64,000 bases of DNA, from the NCBI GenBank assembly GCA_051294375.1, contig CM119267.1, forward strand, positions 22,321,486 through 22,385,485, read 5' to 3'. A program made the translations under genes and the position numbers. The stretch is from Paraspadella gotoi. Taxonomy: Eukaryota > Chaetognatha. The notes under the pieces are model-generated. The model saw only the letters and a program-made list of their open reading frames with translations. It did no database searches and was not told the origin of the DNA. Positions 24,801 to 36,890 of the stretch are shown here, piece after piece (the stretch's first letter is position 1; each line of letters starts with the position of its first letter).

Positions 24801-27188
24801 TGGTGGGGGCCGCATCCGTGACCCCGCTGGCGAAGGAAGCTCTATGGGAATGATAAGCGGTGCCGAGGTCACGATTTCGTCGCGGATGCTCATTTTTATG
24901 GCGAACATAATCTTCGTTTTAAACGTAATCGTTTAGGCGATTATAAGTATCGGTGATTACATATTTCGTCAAAACAGCCATGTTTTTTGCAATGTTTGTT
25001 AAACTTGCTCCGCATTAAACTCGTAATTTAAAACTTGAGAACATTCCTATATGCAAAGGGCGTATGGTAGATTTCGACTCACCGCAAAATAATAGAGCGT
25101 GAATACAATTCTGAAGCGCCTTGCAGAAGGGCCTCAAGACGTCCGAGTGACGCTTGAAGACTGCTTCGACGACGGCCGGGGTGAGGAACCCGTTTTTCAC
25201 GCATTTCTTTAGAGTAACCTCGGCTAACTTCCTTGACGGCTCGTGATGTAGCAAAAGCAAAATGACGATAAAGTCGAGATCCACCGCCGAGGGACGACGA
25301 TCTCGGATCGAGAGGGAAAGGATGAGCTGAAATACAATTTGTAATTTATGTTTTTTTTATCTGATGTAGACAATATCATGGACAATCTCAAAGACTCTAA
25401 ACTTACCGATGCATATTATTATTAAACATTGTCTATTTGATTCAGGTCTATTTATATTATTGTTTTCCCTTTCAGCCCTGTGAGCATCGTGTGTTTATTA
25501 TCATATTATCTTAATAACTACTAACTTAAGCTACTGTGCAATTCTTTCTTCACATGCAAAATATATTTAAACCGACGAGATGACACACCTGATTCCAGGC
25601 TTGCCACACGATCCTCTCGATCCTGATGCCGTTGAGCAAGGCGTCCACGACGAGCGCCACCGACGACTTTCGATTCGCCTCCTCGGATCGACGGCGTTGT
25701 CGACCGGAGGCCTGACGCTGACTGACCTCGGTGATCGAAAAGCCGGGCTGAGTCCTCAAGCGGCTCGTCGAGATGCGGTCTACGTCAAAGTCAGAATCGA
25801 GGTCCAGACAATCCCGGAGCTTCTTGACCATTTGCTCGACGGCGGCCAGGGTTGTCTCATTGCCGTTGACCGACTCCATCAGAAACTAAATTTCGTTTTA
25901 GTTTCAAACTACTTAGACTAAACTAACTGGAAACTAACTTCTTGGACGATACTGTCACCTTGACGGCGGCGGGAATGTCTTGAAAGGCCATGGACGGGAT
26001 GATGGAGAAAACTTTGGCCTCTGTTTCCGCGATCATTGAAGGCGTTAAAAGAAAGTTGGAGAGGGAATCGAGAATCGGGATAGTCAGATATTCCTGGTTC
26101 GAGCGCAGAACAAGTAGGATTAAACAATGAATGAATGAATTAGCATGAAATGGTATCTTTCTGACCTTTTTTAAGGCCTCCTTCTCCAGCACGGAGAGGA
26201 AATAGACGGCCATCTCCTCATGATCGCTGTCTCGGAGGATAAACGGGGCTGCAACGATAACTTGCTTCTGGTCCGCTTGGTTCAAATATCTACAGAGAGA
26301 TACACCTTAACTTGAGCTTTTCGTTATCACTAAATGTTCTACTACGAAAAAACTCCTCTTAGTCTTACTCGAAATGCTCCTTCATGATCTCTACGAGCGC
26401 GGGTCCGTCCACAACGGTGCTGAGCCCCTGCAGCTGCTGGAGTATCAACTGGGAGACGTTGACGCGGACGCCGACGGCGGCTTCGATGGCGTCGAGGATC
26501 ATCTGCGACCCGGTGACGGAGGAGACCTCCACCATCTTCTCCATCAGCGTCTTGACCAGACTTGGATGGGAGAACAATATACATAATTAAATGCAAAATC
26601 CAATTTCCTTTATCAAAACCAACCAAGTCTGAAGGTCCTCGCACTGCAGTAGCATCTTGACCAGCGATTCCTGATCGGAAGACTTATCCTTCTGAACATA
26701 TTCAGAAGCGACGAGCGCCTTGTGAAGGCAAAGGGGCTCCTCCAGGTACAACTGAAGTCCGTCCATAACATTTTCACGAAACTGCAGCTTCCCGGCCGAC
26801 TGCGCTTCGGGGGAGCTGAAGGAGCGAGAAATAAGATTCGGAAAGACGGGGTAGGGGTAATAATTCATTCAGTAAATATCATCTTAAGCCCTAGATTCTT
26901 TTAAGTTTGTTGACGAATTAAGTTCTATTAAAGAATTTTTTTTCTTCACAATTATTTCGCTACAACCAAACCAGCCTTCCACAATCTTCCTCGACCTTCC
27001 CCACCTCCTCAGCCACCGTCGCTCACCGCGACGGAACGGCGATGTCCCTCATTTTCCTCTTGACAAAATTCCTGACTTTGGCCACGGAAATGGAGGCGGG
27101 CGACTCTAGCCTTGTCCGCGCCTGCCCGGCCGACAATCGGGCACCGGCCTGCTCCATCATCGTCACGAAGATGGCGCTCGACTCGTCG
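18814..27188 (-). CDS. FANCD2: Fanconi anaemia group D2 protein (first coding exon not found)
   Basis: Twenty-seven exons from 27188 down to 18814 join with one continuous frame of about 1,518 codons (human 1,471). FANCD2 is the DNA clamp partner of FANCI, monoubiquitinated during interstrand-crosslink repair. Similarity runs the whole length: SSAIFV near the start, LLDYLDAFS and IIIRKQLSS, GKLEDIDGVLICP, CASWFRELLNGFA, LCGHSKMYREV, and AFWMGNLKNRNLQGEEILSQ near the end. The acceptor lysine for ubiquitin is kept in HRKSLAIVGAV (human YKLIGIIGAV). Two introns (22792-22665 and 22386-22325) must use GC donors to hold frame. The last exon (18989-18814) is extremely acidic and joins in frame through a weak donor (AGAG|GTCGGC at 19247). 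Without it the protein would stop at 19236. The exon starting at 27188 needs two bases from an upstream exon I could not identify. Intron 24022-25082 hosts a plus-strand gene. Confidence 0.94.
24355..24936 (+). CDS. cysteine-rich, probably GPI-anchored protein nested in a FANCD2 intron
   Basis: I do not recognise this protein. The start ATG at 24355 opens a hydrophobic leader (SRLLSLFVFAVAVVVAFFIL). Exon 1 ends at 24594 with CAG|GCGAGT, and exon 2 runs 24673-24936, giving 167 residues. The mature part has paired cysteines (CGDC, CLVC, then C...CQDCRPC). The protein ends in a spacer and a hydrophobic tail with no cytoplasmic residues (MLIFMANIIFVLNVIV), the usual form of a GPI-attachment signal. 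If the GT four bases after the GC donor were used instead, exon 2 would be read in another frame and end after about 15 residues, so the GC donor is preferred. The gene lies on the strand opposite to FANCD2 and wholly inside one of its introns. Confidence 0.68.
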
Positions 27189-27214
27189 CTGACGAGAGAC
27201 CAGGGGGAGGAGGG

Positions 27215-27276
<62 letters not shown>

Positions 27277-27535
27277 AGGAGAGAGAGAGAGAGAGAGAGA
27301 GGATTTAAATTTTAAGGGATTAAGCGTCTGGTCAATAAAAGGCCGAAGAAACGGAGAAGTTTTAACCTCAAAATATATATATATATATTTTTAGTTAACT
27401 CGACCTAATATGGGAAAACTCCTCGTTCTCCACTTCATTCAATTAAACCCGCAGGTTAAAAATTAAAAAAACTCCGGGACGACGAGGATTCTCGGAATGC
27501 GACGTCGATTTGAGACGATTAAAGACTAAAGAGCC
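27189..27535 (-). other. 5' side of FANCD2: pyrimidine tract and unresolved first exon
   Basis: On the minus strand an uninterrupted CT-rich tract of more than 80 bases leads to the CGTCAG acceptor before 27188. No donor with the phase needed by that exon, and no suitable ATG, is visible between here and CDK7. The true first exon is therefore missing from my model. Translation might instead begin at an internal ATG near 27160. Confidence 0.5.
27218..27301. repeat. (GA)n / (CT)n simple repeat
   Basis: About 84 bp of nearly perfect GA dinucleotides, broken by one AGAAGAAGG interruption. On the minus strand it forms the pyrimidine tract in front of a FANCD2 acceptor. Confidence 0.9.
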
Positions 27536-28123
27536 TTAATGACCTTCGTGAACGTAAGCGTCGAAGGGCCGGTCTCCCGCCTCGCGTCTCGGCTCCTTGG
27601 CCCCGCGGAGCCCCTCGAGGTCCTCCTCGGCCGTCTCGTAGTCCTTGGAGGAGACAGAGGAAGTGCTCGGCCTTTTCGCCTTGGAGTGGCGGGCTCGACT
27701 GGACATTGTCTCAGATTCTATTTTTAAAGCATGGGATGCTGGAGATTGAACAGTATAAATCACTTTCTTCTAACTGCCTTTATACGCTATCAAAAAAAGT
27801 AACCAACAGTAATCAGTATGTATAAATAAATCGTTAGCTCAGACAACCAAGTTAACTGATGTCGCATGTTATTTCGTAAATGGGATTAAAAGCCTAACAG
27901 TAACAGGGATGGAAATGAGGGAATTTTAAACGAATTAATCGAACTAAATATATATAACGATTTCATTACGAGTATTTCTTTCAGTCTTTTTATCCTCGCC
28001 TTTGGCCATTAACGCTATTTTTCGACGCAGGAGGTCGACGATGACGCCCAGGAGGTGGCGTGGGGTGAGACGCAGCTGTAACGCCACGTGAGATAGAGAG
28101 AGAGAGAGAAGAATTTGAAGCAT
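27536..28123 (-). CDS. tentative small secreted or membrane protein
   Basis: Two segments, 28123-27970 and 27738-27536, join in frame (donor CTC|GTAATG, acceptor CTCCAG|CA) to give 118 residues. The start ATG opens a short hydrophobic stretch (MLQILLSLSLSHVALQ) that could be a signal peptide. Next comes an amphipathic helix-like segment (TPRHLLGVIVDLLRRKIALM) and then a charged, Ser/Lys/Glu-rich C-terminus with dibasic sites. I do not recognise it. The GTTACAG just before LRLTPRH could instead be an acceptor from an upstream exon, for example one starting at a second signal-peptide-like ATG near 28370. The frame agreement and the lack of stops support coding. The absence of a known relative keeps confidence low. 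Confidence 0.35.
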
Positions 28124-28383
28124 TTTATATCTACTAGTCGAACTTAATGAGAACCAGATCGGCGAGGTGAAAAAAAAGGTAGAAAGAGGGGAAAAACCCC
28201 CAAATTGATACTATCAGAAAATGAAAAAAATACTAGAGGCAATGGGGTGTTTAATGATCTCGAACAAAAAAAAAAATATCGCGATGTTGTGACGGTACAG
28301 GAATGGATGGATAATGATTTGTTGAACAATGTATAGCAGAGGCAAGCAAAAGCAATCGTATTTGTTTCATTTTCTCTTTCGCA

Positions 28384-30956
28384 TCAGACGAAGAGCCGCT
28401 TGACGAGTGCTCCGGGAATACCGTCCGACTTCCGCTTCATGCCGGCGGTCAAAAGTCTCGAGGCGACGTTGGGCGCGGCCTCACGCGTCGCCTCCGCAGC
28501 AGCCTTGCTCAACGGCATGGGGAGGAGGTGTCCGGGGGTGGGGTAGGGTTTATTCGAGAAGTAGGACATCTGCGGGGACGTGAGTGGATAAAATCTTATT
28601 TTTTAAAAGGGAAAAATCGTAAAAGTAGTAATAAAAAAAGATCTCCCTCACCTGAAGAGCCTCTGCCGCGGTGCATCTGGTCAAAGGGTTAAGAGAGAGG
28701 AGTCGCTCCAGCAGCAGCAAGAGATCGTCGCCGGCGGCTGTGAAGATGTGGCGCAGGGGTTGCGCCACGTAAGTCTCGTAGGCGATGTAGTCGGGCAGCT
28801 CGGTCAGGCCTGGCCAGGTGTCGTTAGTGGGCGTGCCCCGAACCTTGAGTGGGAAAAAGGGGGCTCACGACGATGACTCATTTCCTTTTATATTGCGTAA
28901 GTAAACGATCGACGTATCATTATTTACAAGATCTTAATTCTTTCAACACCTGAGCCGGGCAAACGGTCTTTTATCCGCTCTCGATTAAATGACATCTTCA
29001 TATAATTCGTGTCATTAAATTTGAACGACGTCGTGTAATCGCGTAATCAATCAAACTCAAACTCGGTCGCAACTTTTCTCGTCTTCCACTCGTCTCTATT
29101 ACGTGGGCCGCTGGGTCGGACCCCTACCAGGCTTCGACGTTCTTTTCTCTCTCCAACCAAGTTTTGAAGTAATTTCATATGCATTTGAGTTATAAATAGT
29201 AAAAATTACATCGTACCTACTAAGGCGTAAGGAGCCAACATTTAGTAATGTTGGAGTTAAAAAAACATTAAGTTCACCCCGATGATCCACCTGAAATATT
29301 TTGGCGAGCTGCTCCAAATCGGATTCGCCGGGGAAGACGGGTGCACGCAACAAAAGCTCGGCGAGGATACATCCGGTAGCCCAAAGATCAACGCCCACGC
29401 CGTAATTACTGAGAGGGAGAGAAATTGGGTTTTCCTCAGTTCCGGAGCGACGATGCGGGGGGAAAATTGGGTGACCATCACGTCATGTCAAGAATCATAA
29501 CCTATGGTAAAACTAAAAGACGGGTAGGTTTAAAGATTTACTGGTGTTGATACTCAGGTCATTTTATTATCTTGTTATCGATGAATCGTAAAAATTAAAC
29601 GAGACAAACAAACAACTCGAGATCACGCACCGAGCGCCGAAGAGAAGTTCTGGGCACCGATACCATCGAGTGACTACTTGATGGGTGTAAACGCGAGAGG
29701 GCGATCCGAACAATTTGGCTAGACCGAAATCGGCGATTTTTAAAACCCCTTTCGTGTTGATGAGCAAATTATTGGGCTGATGGAGGAAAGGCGGAGAAAA
29801 AAGCGTCACATTGATGAAAAAAAGTTTTAATCTGCTAATCATGGTCTAAATATCCTTTTTTTCTTCCAATTCTTCGCCGATGTCACCTTCATATCCCTGT
29901 GGAGTATCCAGTTACAGTGCAAGTACTCGAGACCTTTAAGAGTTTGTATCATGTAAGACTTGACGTGGCCGCTCTGCAGAACCAACGAAGAGTCTTTGAT
30001 GATAAGTTCCAGGTCCGTGTCGCAAAATTCATACACTAAACAAAGAGAGTCGCTATGAGAGGGACGCGCCCGGGTTAAAAACTCTTCGTATTCATTAGAG
30101 CGAATCGAAATACCCAAGGAGATGTTGCTCTTTTGTCCGAAGACGTCGACGAGGCCGATGATGTTTTCGTGACCGAGTTCTTGCAACAACTTGATCTCCC
30201 GCAAAGCCGTTCTGTTGATGCCGTCGGCGGCTTCGCTTCGCTGCCCCACTTTTATCTTTTTGACTGTTGAGTGGTGAGGGCGGGGGGGGAGGGGGGTGGA
30301 AAATTGGGATGAGTGGGGATGGGGGCAAATCTGGTTGAGGATTGCCAGGGATGTGTTTATTTTCTAAGAAGGTTTTATTTCTTTTTTATGGCTCCTCAAA
30401 CAGTCAAAGATATTTCGTTAAATTAACACATGTGATTGACAACAGATCTTCTTTTCTGGTTAAAGTTTTTTTTTAAAAATGATTTAATTCATATTTTCAC
30501 TTAGCTTACATAAGAGAATATTCATTATAAACATTTCATCGAACAGAACTAGCAACAAATAAGGCAAACTTAATAGTTAGTCATATTTTTCTGATTTTTC
30601 TTATAATTTAAATGTTATCATATGCTAACTTTTAATACTTACTCGTTAAAAAATTAAGTGCTAAGTTTCTAAAAAGGGTCTCGTGCTCGATATCTCGGTG
30701 GGTTACACAATTCGTATTCACTTTTTCATCGTTATGTCTAACGGGAGACTCGGGTGTATACATATATGTATTTATTGGCTAGGCCTATCCTCCCCCCACC
30801 CTCAGTAGGTCTCAGATTCCGATCAGTACCTGCGACTATCTTGTTATCGTCCTGCGTGTCCTTGGCCTTGTAAACCGTGGCGAATTGCCCTTCTCCCAAA
30901 AACTCGATCTTTTCATATCTTTTCGTTCGGTCCCCATCGCCGGTGAGAAGCGACAT
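28384..30956 (-). CDS. CDK7: cyclin-dependent kinase 7
   Basis: Seven exons, 30956-30830, 30263-30114, 30035-29887, 29776-29631, 29408-29291, 28843-28652 and 28569-28384, give 355 residues. CDK7 with cyclin H and MAT1 is the CDK-activating kinase and the TFIIH kinase that phosphorylates the RNA polymerase II tail. The kinase core is complete: [13 protein letters not shown] (P-loop), VKKIKVG (ATP lysine), [14 protein letters not shown] (the CDK7 form of the PSTAIRE helix), [13 protein letters not shown] and the T-loop [17 protein letters not shown] with its activating threonine. The C-terminal [11 protein letters not shown] segment and basic tail also match. The catalytic loop reads HRDMK rather than the usual HRDLK, a conservative change. 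The ATG at 30956 is the only in-frame start. Confidence 0.97.
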
Positions 30957-32416
30957 GGAGGCGAGGGTGAGTTACGACAGCGAAGGCGCCGAGTCAAGTA
31001 ACTTGGTTGTTGCGCTTCCTTTAAATATCTATCGGTTGTTTTTAATAGCACACGATCTCAAATAAACGAAAAATAAAACACATGAGTATATAATAGCTAA
31101 TAAAAGTTTCTCGCTTGGAAAACGAAATGGCAGCTTATCGGCAATAATACATAAAATTTCTTTTTCGGGGAAAGTGTGAAAGTGAATGGAATAGAAAACG
31201 AACCAGGGTTTTCTATTTCTTTTAATATGTATATATATTTTTTTGCAACAGTAACTAACGAATATTCGTCGTGAAGGTAAAATATCGCAGGTACCTCAAT
31301 TGAAAGTATTCTGGGTTGAAATGGTTGAAAATCAAAATTTCTTTCAAATTTATTATCTATTGTCTTGGAAACGTTGACTAGAGAAAGGTGCTAAGCTACC
31401 ATCAATTTTTAACTCCAAAGAGATATAGTTAAATATAGCTAACTATGATAAGAAAATATACGTTAAAAACGTCAAATCTGCTATTTAGGCATTCTCCTAA
31501 TTTTGCACATTGGCTTGAACGGCATACTGGCACAGTAACTAAAAAGAAAAAACAATCGGCATTCCATAAACGAATGTAAAATCTATGTTGGATTTGGAGA
31601 TATAACGAGACAAACAAGAGTATTTATTTTTCAACATACGCATCAAGACGCTAATATAGCCGGAAGAAGTGTTGTTCATTGTTCAATATGAAATGAGCAA
31701 AGTTGTACGCACGAGACAACACCGTTTTGTACTTACTATCATAACTATAACTGGACAATATTTCGACGTGAACGTCATAACTCAAATAACATGAAACCTT
31801 GTTTTGCTTTGGTTAAGTACTCGGGAATTTTAATTCTCCATAAGTAGTAAGGATAATAATATTTAAAGCTTTTCCATAATTTCTTTCAACAGAAAGAAGG
31901 AAAGAAAATCTGTCGTTCAACAGTTCAGGAATATTGGGTGGGAAGAGATTGCTAAAATACAAAACGATAACTCGAATTATGCCTGGAAGAATAAAAATAA
32001 AAAACACTTTTTGTGTGTATAACGAGGAAAAGTGACTGATACGAAATAAAAGACAAAAAGACGATAAATCGTATCTCCTCTTTGCGTGCGTCGGGATAAT
32101 CAAAAAATAATCACGAACAAAAAACTCTCGCCGTCTACGTAGTACGCAATGTTATCGCGTTATACGATATAGATAACAGAGGGAGATGGGGGGGGGGAGA
32201 GCAGAAATGGTAGACGGGAAGGGTTAGCGTTTTTTAGGGCAAAAATAATAAAAACACTAGTATCGATAAACATAATAATACGGCGAAGAAATTTGGTGGG
32301 ATCAGCGTGATAAGGGAAAATGGAGAGGGGAAGGTGGAAGAATGAAACAAAAATATCGTTAACGATATATAATAAAAGTGTAATCTTTGTAAGGGTATCT
32401 CCTCGGCTAAATCTAA
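30957..32416. other. intergenic, 1.5 kb
   Basis: AT-rich stretch between the CDK7 start and the tolloid stop, carrying the CDK7 promoter and the tolloid 3' untranslated region. Short open frames only, with no coding character. Confidence 0.45.
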
Positions 32417-35400
32417 CTAATAAAACTCGTCCTCGTAATTGACCATAGAGTCCGTCGGGGAGGTGACTATGTACTGGGCGGAGAATCCTTTCCAGTTGAT
32501 CGTTTCGTCCGATTTGAACCGGATCATCATGCTGTCGCCCGACGAGGTGAGCACGTCGGGCAGTTGATTGCCGCAATATCGCCCGAACAGCGCGGCCGAG
32601 TCTTTGTAACCGTCGTAGACCTGAGAAATAATCGGGGAAAGGACGTGTGGAGTAGAGAGAGAGAGAGAGAGAACAAGCGGAGGAAAAAAAAGGGGGAGAA
32701 AACAACATTACATTTTTGAAGTATTTATCGTTTTTTAATTGTTTTTAATAATTTTTCGGTTCTCATTTCTCACCTCGACGTAATCGTAAGTGCAGTCCAT
32801 CTCGTCCTCGACCTCGAAAGTCGAGAACCTGAGACGGACGTTGTATCCTTCTTCCGAGGAGGTCAGCGTCCAGTCGCAGTCTTCGTTGTTGTCGTAGTTT
32901 TTGTCGCCGTAGGTGGCGTGGGAGTACAGATCCTGGTAGGCGGGCGTGGCCATCAAGTGGCCCCCGCACACGGTCGAATGCATGGCCTGGAACCCTTTGC
33001 GCTGCACCGAGGCGTCCGAGTAGAATCGCATGAAGAGACGGTTGGCGGAGGCAAGGATCGGGTGGGGCAGCTTGCTGCCGCAGAAACGACCCAGCACCTG
33101 CGCGTCGGCCGTGTTGCCGTCGTAGAGCTCCACGTGGTCGTAGGAGCACTCCTGGTGCGGTTCCATCTCGAAGTGGTTGAACTGCAGCTTGACCCGGTGG
33201 CCAGGGGTGGTGGTGAAATGCCACGTGCAGTCCTTTCGGCTCGGATAAAAGTCAGGAAAGTTGGGGCTGCTGATCTCGCCCTTGGGCGCGGTGATCTCGT
33301 GCTGGCATCCGCCCTCCTTGCAATCGAACTTGTTCTCATGGAGAGTGAAGCCATTGTGGCAGTGGCACTCGAAAGAGCCGATGGTGTTCTTGCAAATGTG
33401 CTGGCAGTTTCCGTTCTCGACGGCGCACTCGTCCCGGTCGGTGAAGAAGAAGGCTTTGAAGCCGGTCTTCTGGACGGAGTTGTCAGAGTTGAACTCGATT
33501 CTCATGAAGTTGCTCTCCGAGGTGATCACCGTCGGTAGAGTGGAGCCGCAGAAAACGCCATGAACGGTGTTGTCGCCGCCGGAAACGCTGGCGCCGCTTC
33601 CGCCGACGACGCCGCCGGTCATTCCGTTGCCGAGAATGATGTCGCCGCCCACAATGGGTGTCGACGTGGATGAAGATGATGACTGACCGCTCCGCACCTC
33701 GAGCGAGTCGTACTCGCAATCCTGGTTGTTGCCCTCCAAATCAAAGTGGGTGAAGTTGAGGGTAATCCTGTATTGCGCCGGCGCCTCGATCTGCCACACG
33801 CAATTTTTGTTCGACGGGTAGAGCTCGGGAAACGATGGGCTGGCGATGGTGCCGTTGATGGCTTTGATGTGGCCCCCGCAGGCGTCCTCGCACCTCTTTC
33901 CGTCCGAATGAAGCTCGAACCCAATGCGGCACTGACATGTGTAGCCGCCGAGGGTGTTAATGCACTCGTGCTCGCATCCATGATCGCTCGTAGCGCACTC
34001 GTCGTACTCCTTCATGAAGCTGGCGGCGAAGCCGGCCTTTTGCACGCTCCCGTCGGAGACGAATTTGACGTAGAGTTTGTTGGAATGAGACTTGATGTCG
34101 TCGGGGACTTTGTAGCCGCAAAACTTGCCAATGAGAGGGGAACGTTCGTCGTGACCGTCGCGGACTTCGAGATAATCGTAGACGCAGGAGTCGTGATTCT
34201 CCACCTCGAACGACTGGAACTTGAGCGCGACGGCGAAAGATTCGGGGACGGTGATCTTCCACACGCACTCCTTGTTGGGCCGGTAGTCGTCGGGGTAGTT
34301 GGGACTGCTCAGCTGACCGGTTTCCATGAGAATCTCGCCGCCGCAACGGGCCTCGTACTTAGCCTTGAAGCCGGTGCCGTGGTTACCGGCCGTGGCCCGA
34401 TACTCTATCCACATACGGCTCCCGGAAGAAATCAGCATCGGCGGCAGCTTGCCAACGCCGCAGAAGCGGCCCAGCAGCGGCGATTTGAACCAATAGCCAT
34501 CTCGAACTTCCAGGTAGTCGGTGTAGCAGTTTTCCGTCATGTGAATGTTCATCTCAGTAATGTTGAGCACGATCTTTTCGCCGTGCGTTGCGGAGACTCG
34601 CCACTGGCAGTGGCGCGGACTTCCGGCGTCGGGAAACTGTGGGGAAGTGAAGACGCCGTTGGAATTCTGCAGGGTCCGGCCGCACTGGGGACACTTGTAG
34701 AGCAGGTTAGCCTGGCGAATGTCGCCGGGACTCAGCTTGATGCGCTGACCAATCTCCGGACGCTTCTGTCCCTCGGGGACCTTGGGAAGGATGGTGTCGA
34801 TGTAAGTCCCGCGGGAGAAAGTGTTCCGCGCGTAGTGCATAATGCTGGCAAAGTCATACGGTTCTCCCAGCGAGTCCACTTCGCTCTCGGAGAGTTTGTT
34901 AAAGTTGTACTCTTGATTTTGAATGATGTGCTTGCGCAAGATGATGACGTGGTCGTCCCTGTCGGGACGTGTGTGTTCGTGCCAAAACCCGATCACATGA
35001 CCCAGTTCGTGCACGACGATGCCAAATTTGTCGCAGTTTTTTCCGATGGAGATTGCTTGGGGTCCGTTTCCCCGTTTCCCGACAAAGGAGCAGCACCCGC
35101 ACGGCCGCTCTGTGAAGACAATGTAGTTTTTCTCGTTCTGCCGCTCGACGAAGGTGGCGCAGGTGTGGTTCTCCCAGTGGCGCATGGCCATTTTGAATAG
35201 GGCTTTGTGCGAACCGCTGAAATTGGCGTCGATCACGTACGGGATTACGGCGTGGTCCCAGAGGCGTTCAGGACGCGCCGTCGCCGCCCGCCGGGCGCGG
35301 GACACGGTCTCGCCTCGCTCACGAAAGAAACGCGCAGCCGCCTTGCGGCGCTCGTGCATACGGTCCTGGCGTTTGCGGTTCCACTTTTCGCTCTTGGCGC

Positions 35401-36334
35401 GAAGTCGGGTCAACTTGGCCTCATGGCGTTTGATCTTGAGCTCGAGACGTTCGACCTTGGACATTTGCTTCCGTCCGCCCTTCCTTCCCTTCTTGCCTCT
35501 CCTTCCCTTTTTGGCGCGCTTGTTGCCCGGTCTTTTCCCGTCGACTTTTGCCCGGCCACGATTTCTCCTTTTCTTTTCCTTTCTCCTCTTACCCGCTGGA
35601 TGTCGTTGTCGACCGAGGTCTGGGTCATCGTCGTCTTCTTCGTCGTCAACGTCCAACGGCGACGAAGACGGACCGAGGTAAATAGAGGTTTCATTCGGAT
35701 TTTGTGCCATTGACGATAAATTCGCTGCCGAGGACGACGACGACGACGACGACGACGCGGCCTCCATCTTTTCACGCCTCCTTCGCTCCATCGCTGCGAA
35801 GAATTCCTGGTCGGCATCGGCGAGGGCGATGTCGCCCATGAACCCTTTCGCTTTACACGGGTCCATGAAGATGTCGTCCGAAGTCTTGGCTCCGTCGAAA
35901 GAAGACGTCGCCTCTACCCCGTTGACGACCGACTCGAGAAAGTCGGCGACGATGAGGGCATTGGCGGCGTGAAACTTGTCCGCCGCGGGGTCCGTTGGCC
36001 GCCGGCGTCGGGGCGGCGAGTCTTCGCTTTTAATGTCATTTTCTTTCGTCTTTTTGTGCCTAACGTCGGTGTTGCTATCATTTTTATTATCACTGTGACG
36101 CTGATTTTGACTACTGCGAGGAGAAGAAAGGTTCGTGAGGTGATTGGGCCGTTTGATCCCTGATGAAATCACGCCGAAGTTCGATCGCGACGTCGCTAGT
36201 CTTTGGTCATCGTTGTTGTCGCTACGAGTCACAACTTGATTGACGATCGGCGTCAGACACTCGCAGCAAATATACAGCAGCAAGAGCCACAACTTGCGAG
36301 AGGTCTCCGGGGAAAGGGAGGGAAAGATATGCAT
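32417..36334 (-). CDS. BMP1/tolloid-like astacin metalloprotease
   Basis: Two exons, 36334-32774 and 32620-32417, give 1,254 residues. Tolloids are secreted zinc proteases that cleave chordin-type BMP antagonists and procollagens. Domain order: signal peptide ([13 protein letters not shown]); a long, disordered and very basic prodomain ending at the furin-type site RARR near residue 348; astacin domain with [19 protein letters not shown] near residue 441, the CGCC cysteines and the Met-turn SIMHYA; CUB1 (about 548), CUB2 (663), calcium-binding EGF1 (776), CUB3 (818), EGF2 (967), CUB4 (1007) and CUB5 (1121). CUB3 carries an inserted Gly/Ser-rich loop. The prodomain is far longer than usual. 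The first 3,561 bp exon contains almost the whole protein, in contrast to its many-exon neighbours. Confidence 0.96.
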
Positions 36335-36799
36335 TCTGAATTGTTTGTTTGGGAGAGGGGAAGTGGCAAGGGAAAAGAAGAAAATCGAGGAAAGAAAATA
36401 AAAAAGGATAAGGAGGCTGTTTTAATTCTCAAAGGTCAAAAAAATCCGATTTTCGTCTTCATTCCGAGGAGAGACGATCGAAATTTAAAATGCATTTTGA
36501 TTTGAGTTTTTTTTTCTTTCTGTCTTTAGAAATCTTTTGTTTTTTCGTTTTTATTTTTATGACTTTTTATTCCCCAGATGGACTCGGCGAATCGTCAACG
36601 ACGTCCGAACGAAATAAAAGTCCCCGTCGTCGTGGAAAGAGCGGGCATCGTCGAAATGAACCCATTTCTTTCGCCGGGTCCGTCTTTTATCCGCATCGAG
36701 GGGAGAGCGAGGAAAAAAAAAGAGAGAGAACACTGGGAAAGAGCGAGAGGAGATAAGAGAGAGAGAAAAAAAACTAGTGATATATAAAGATTTGGTATC

Positions 36800-36890
<91 letters not shown>

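Noticed and set aside
27536-27706. Open frame beginning MSSRARHSK taken as the first exon of FANCD2
   Set aside because: Its only donors are in phase 0 or 1, but the FANCD2 exon at 27188 needs phase 2, so joining would shift frame.
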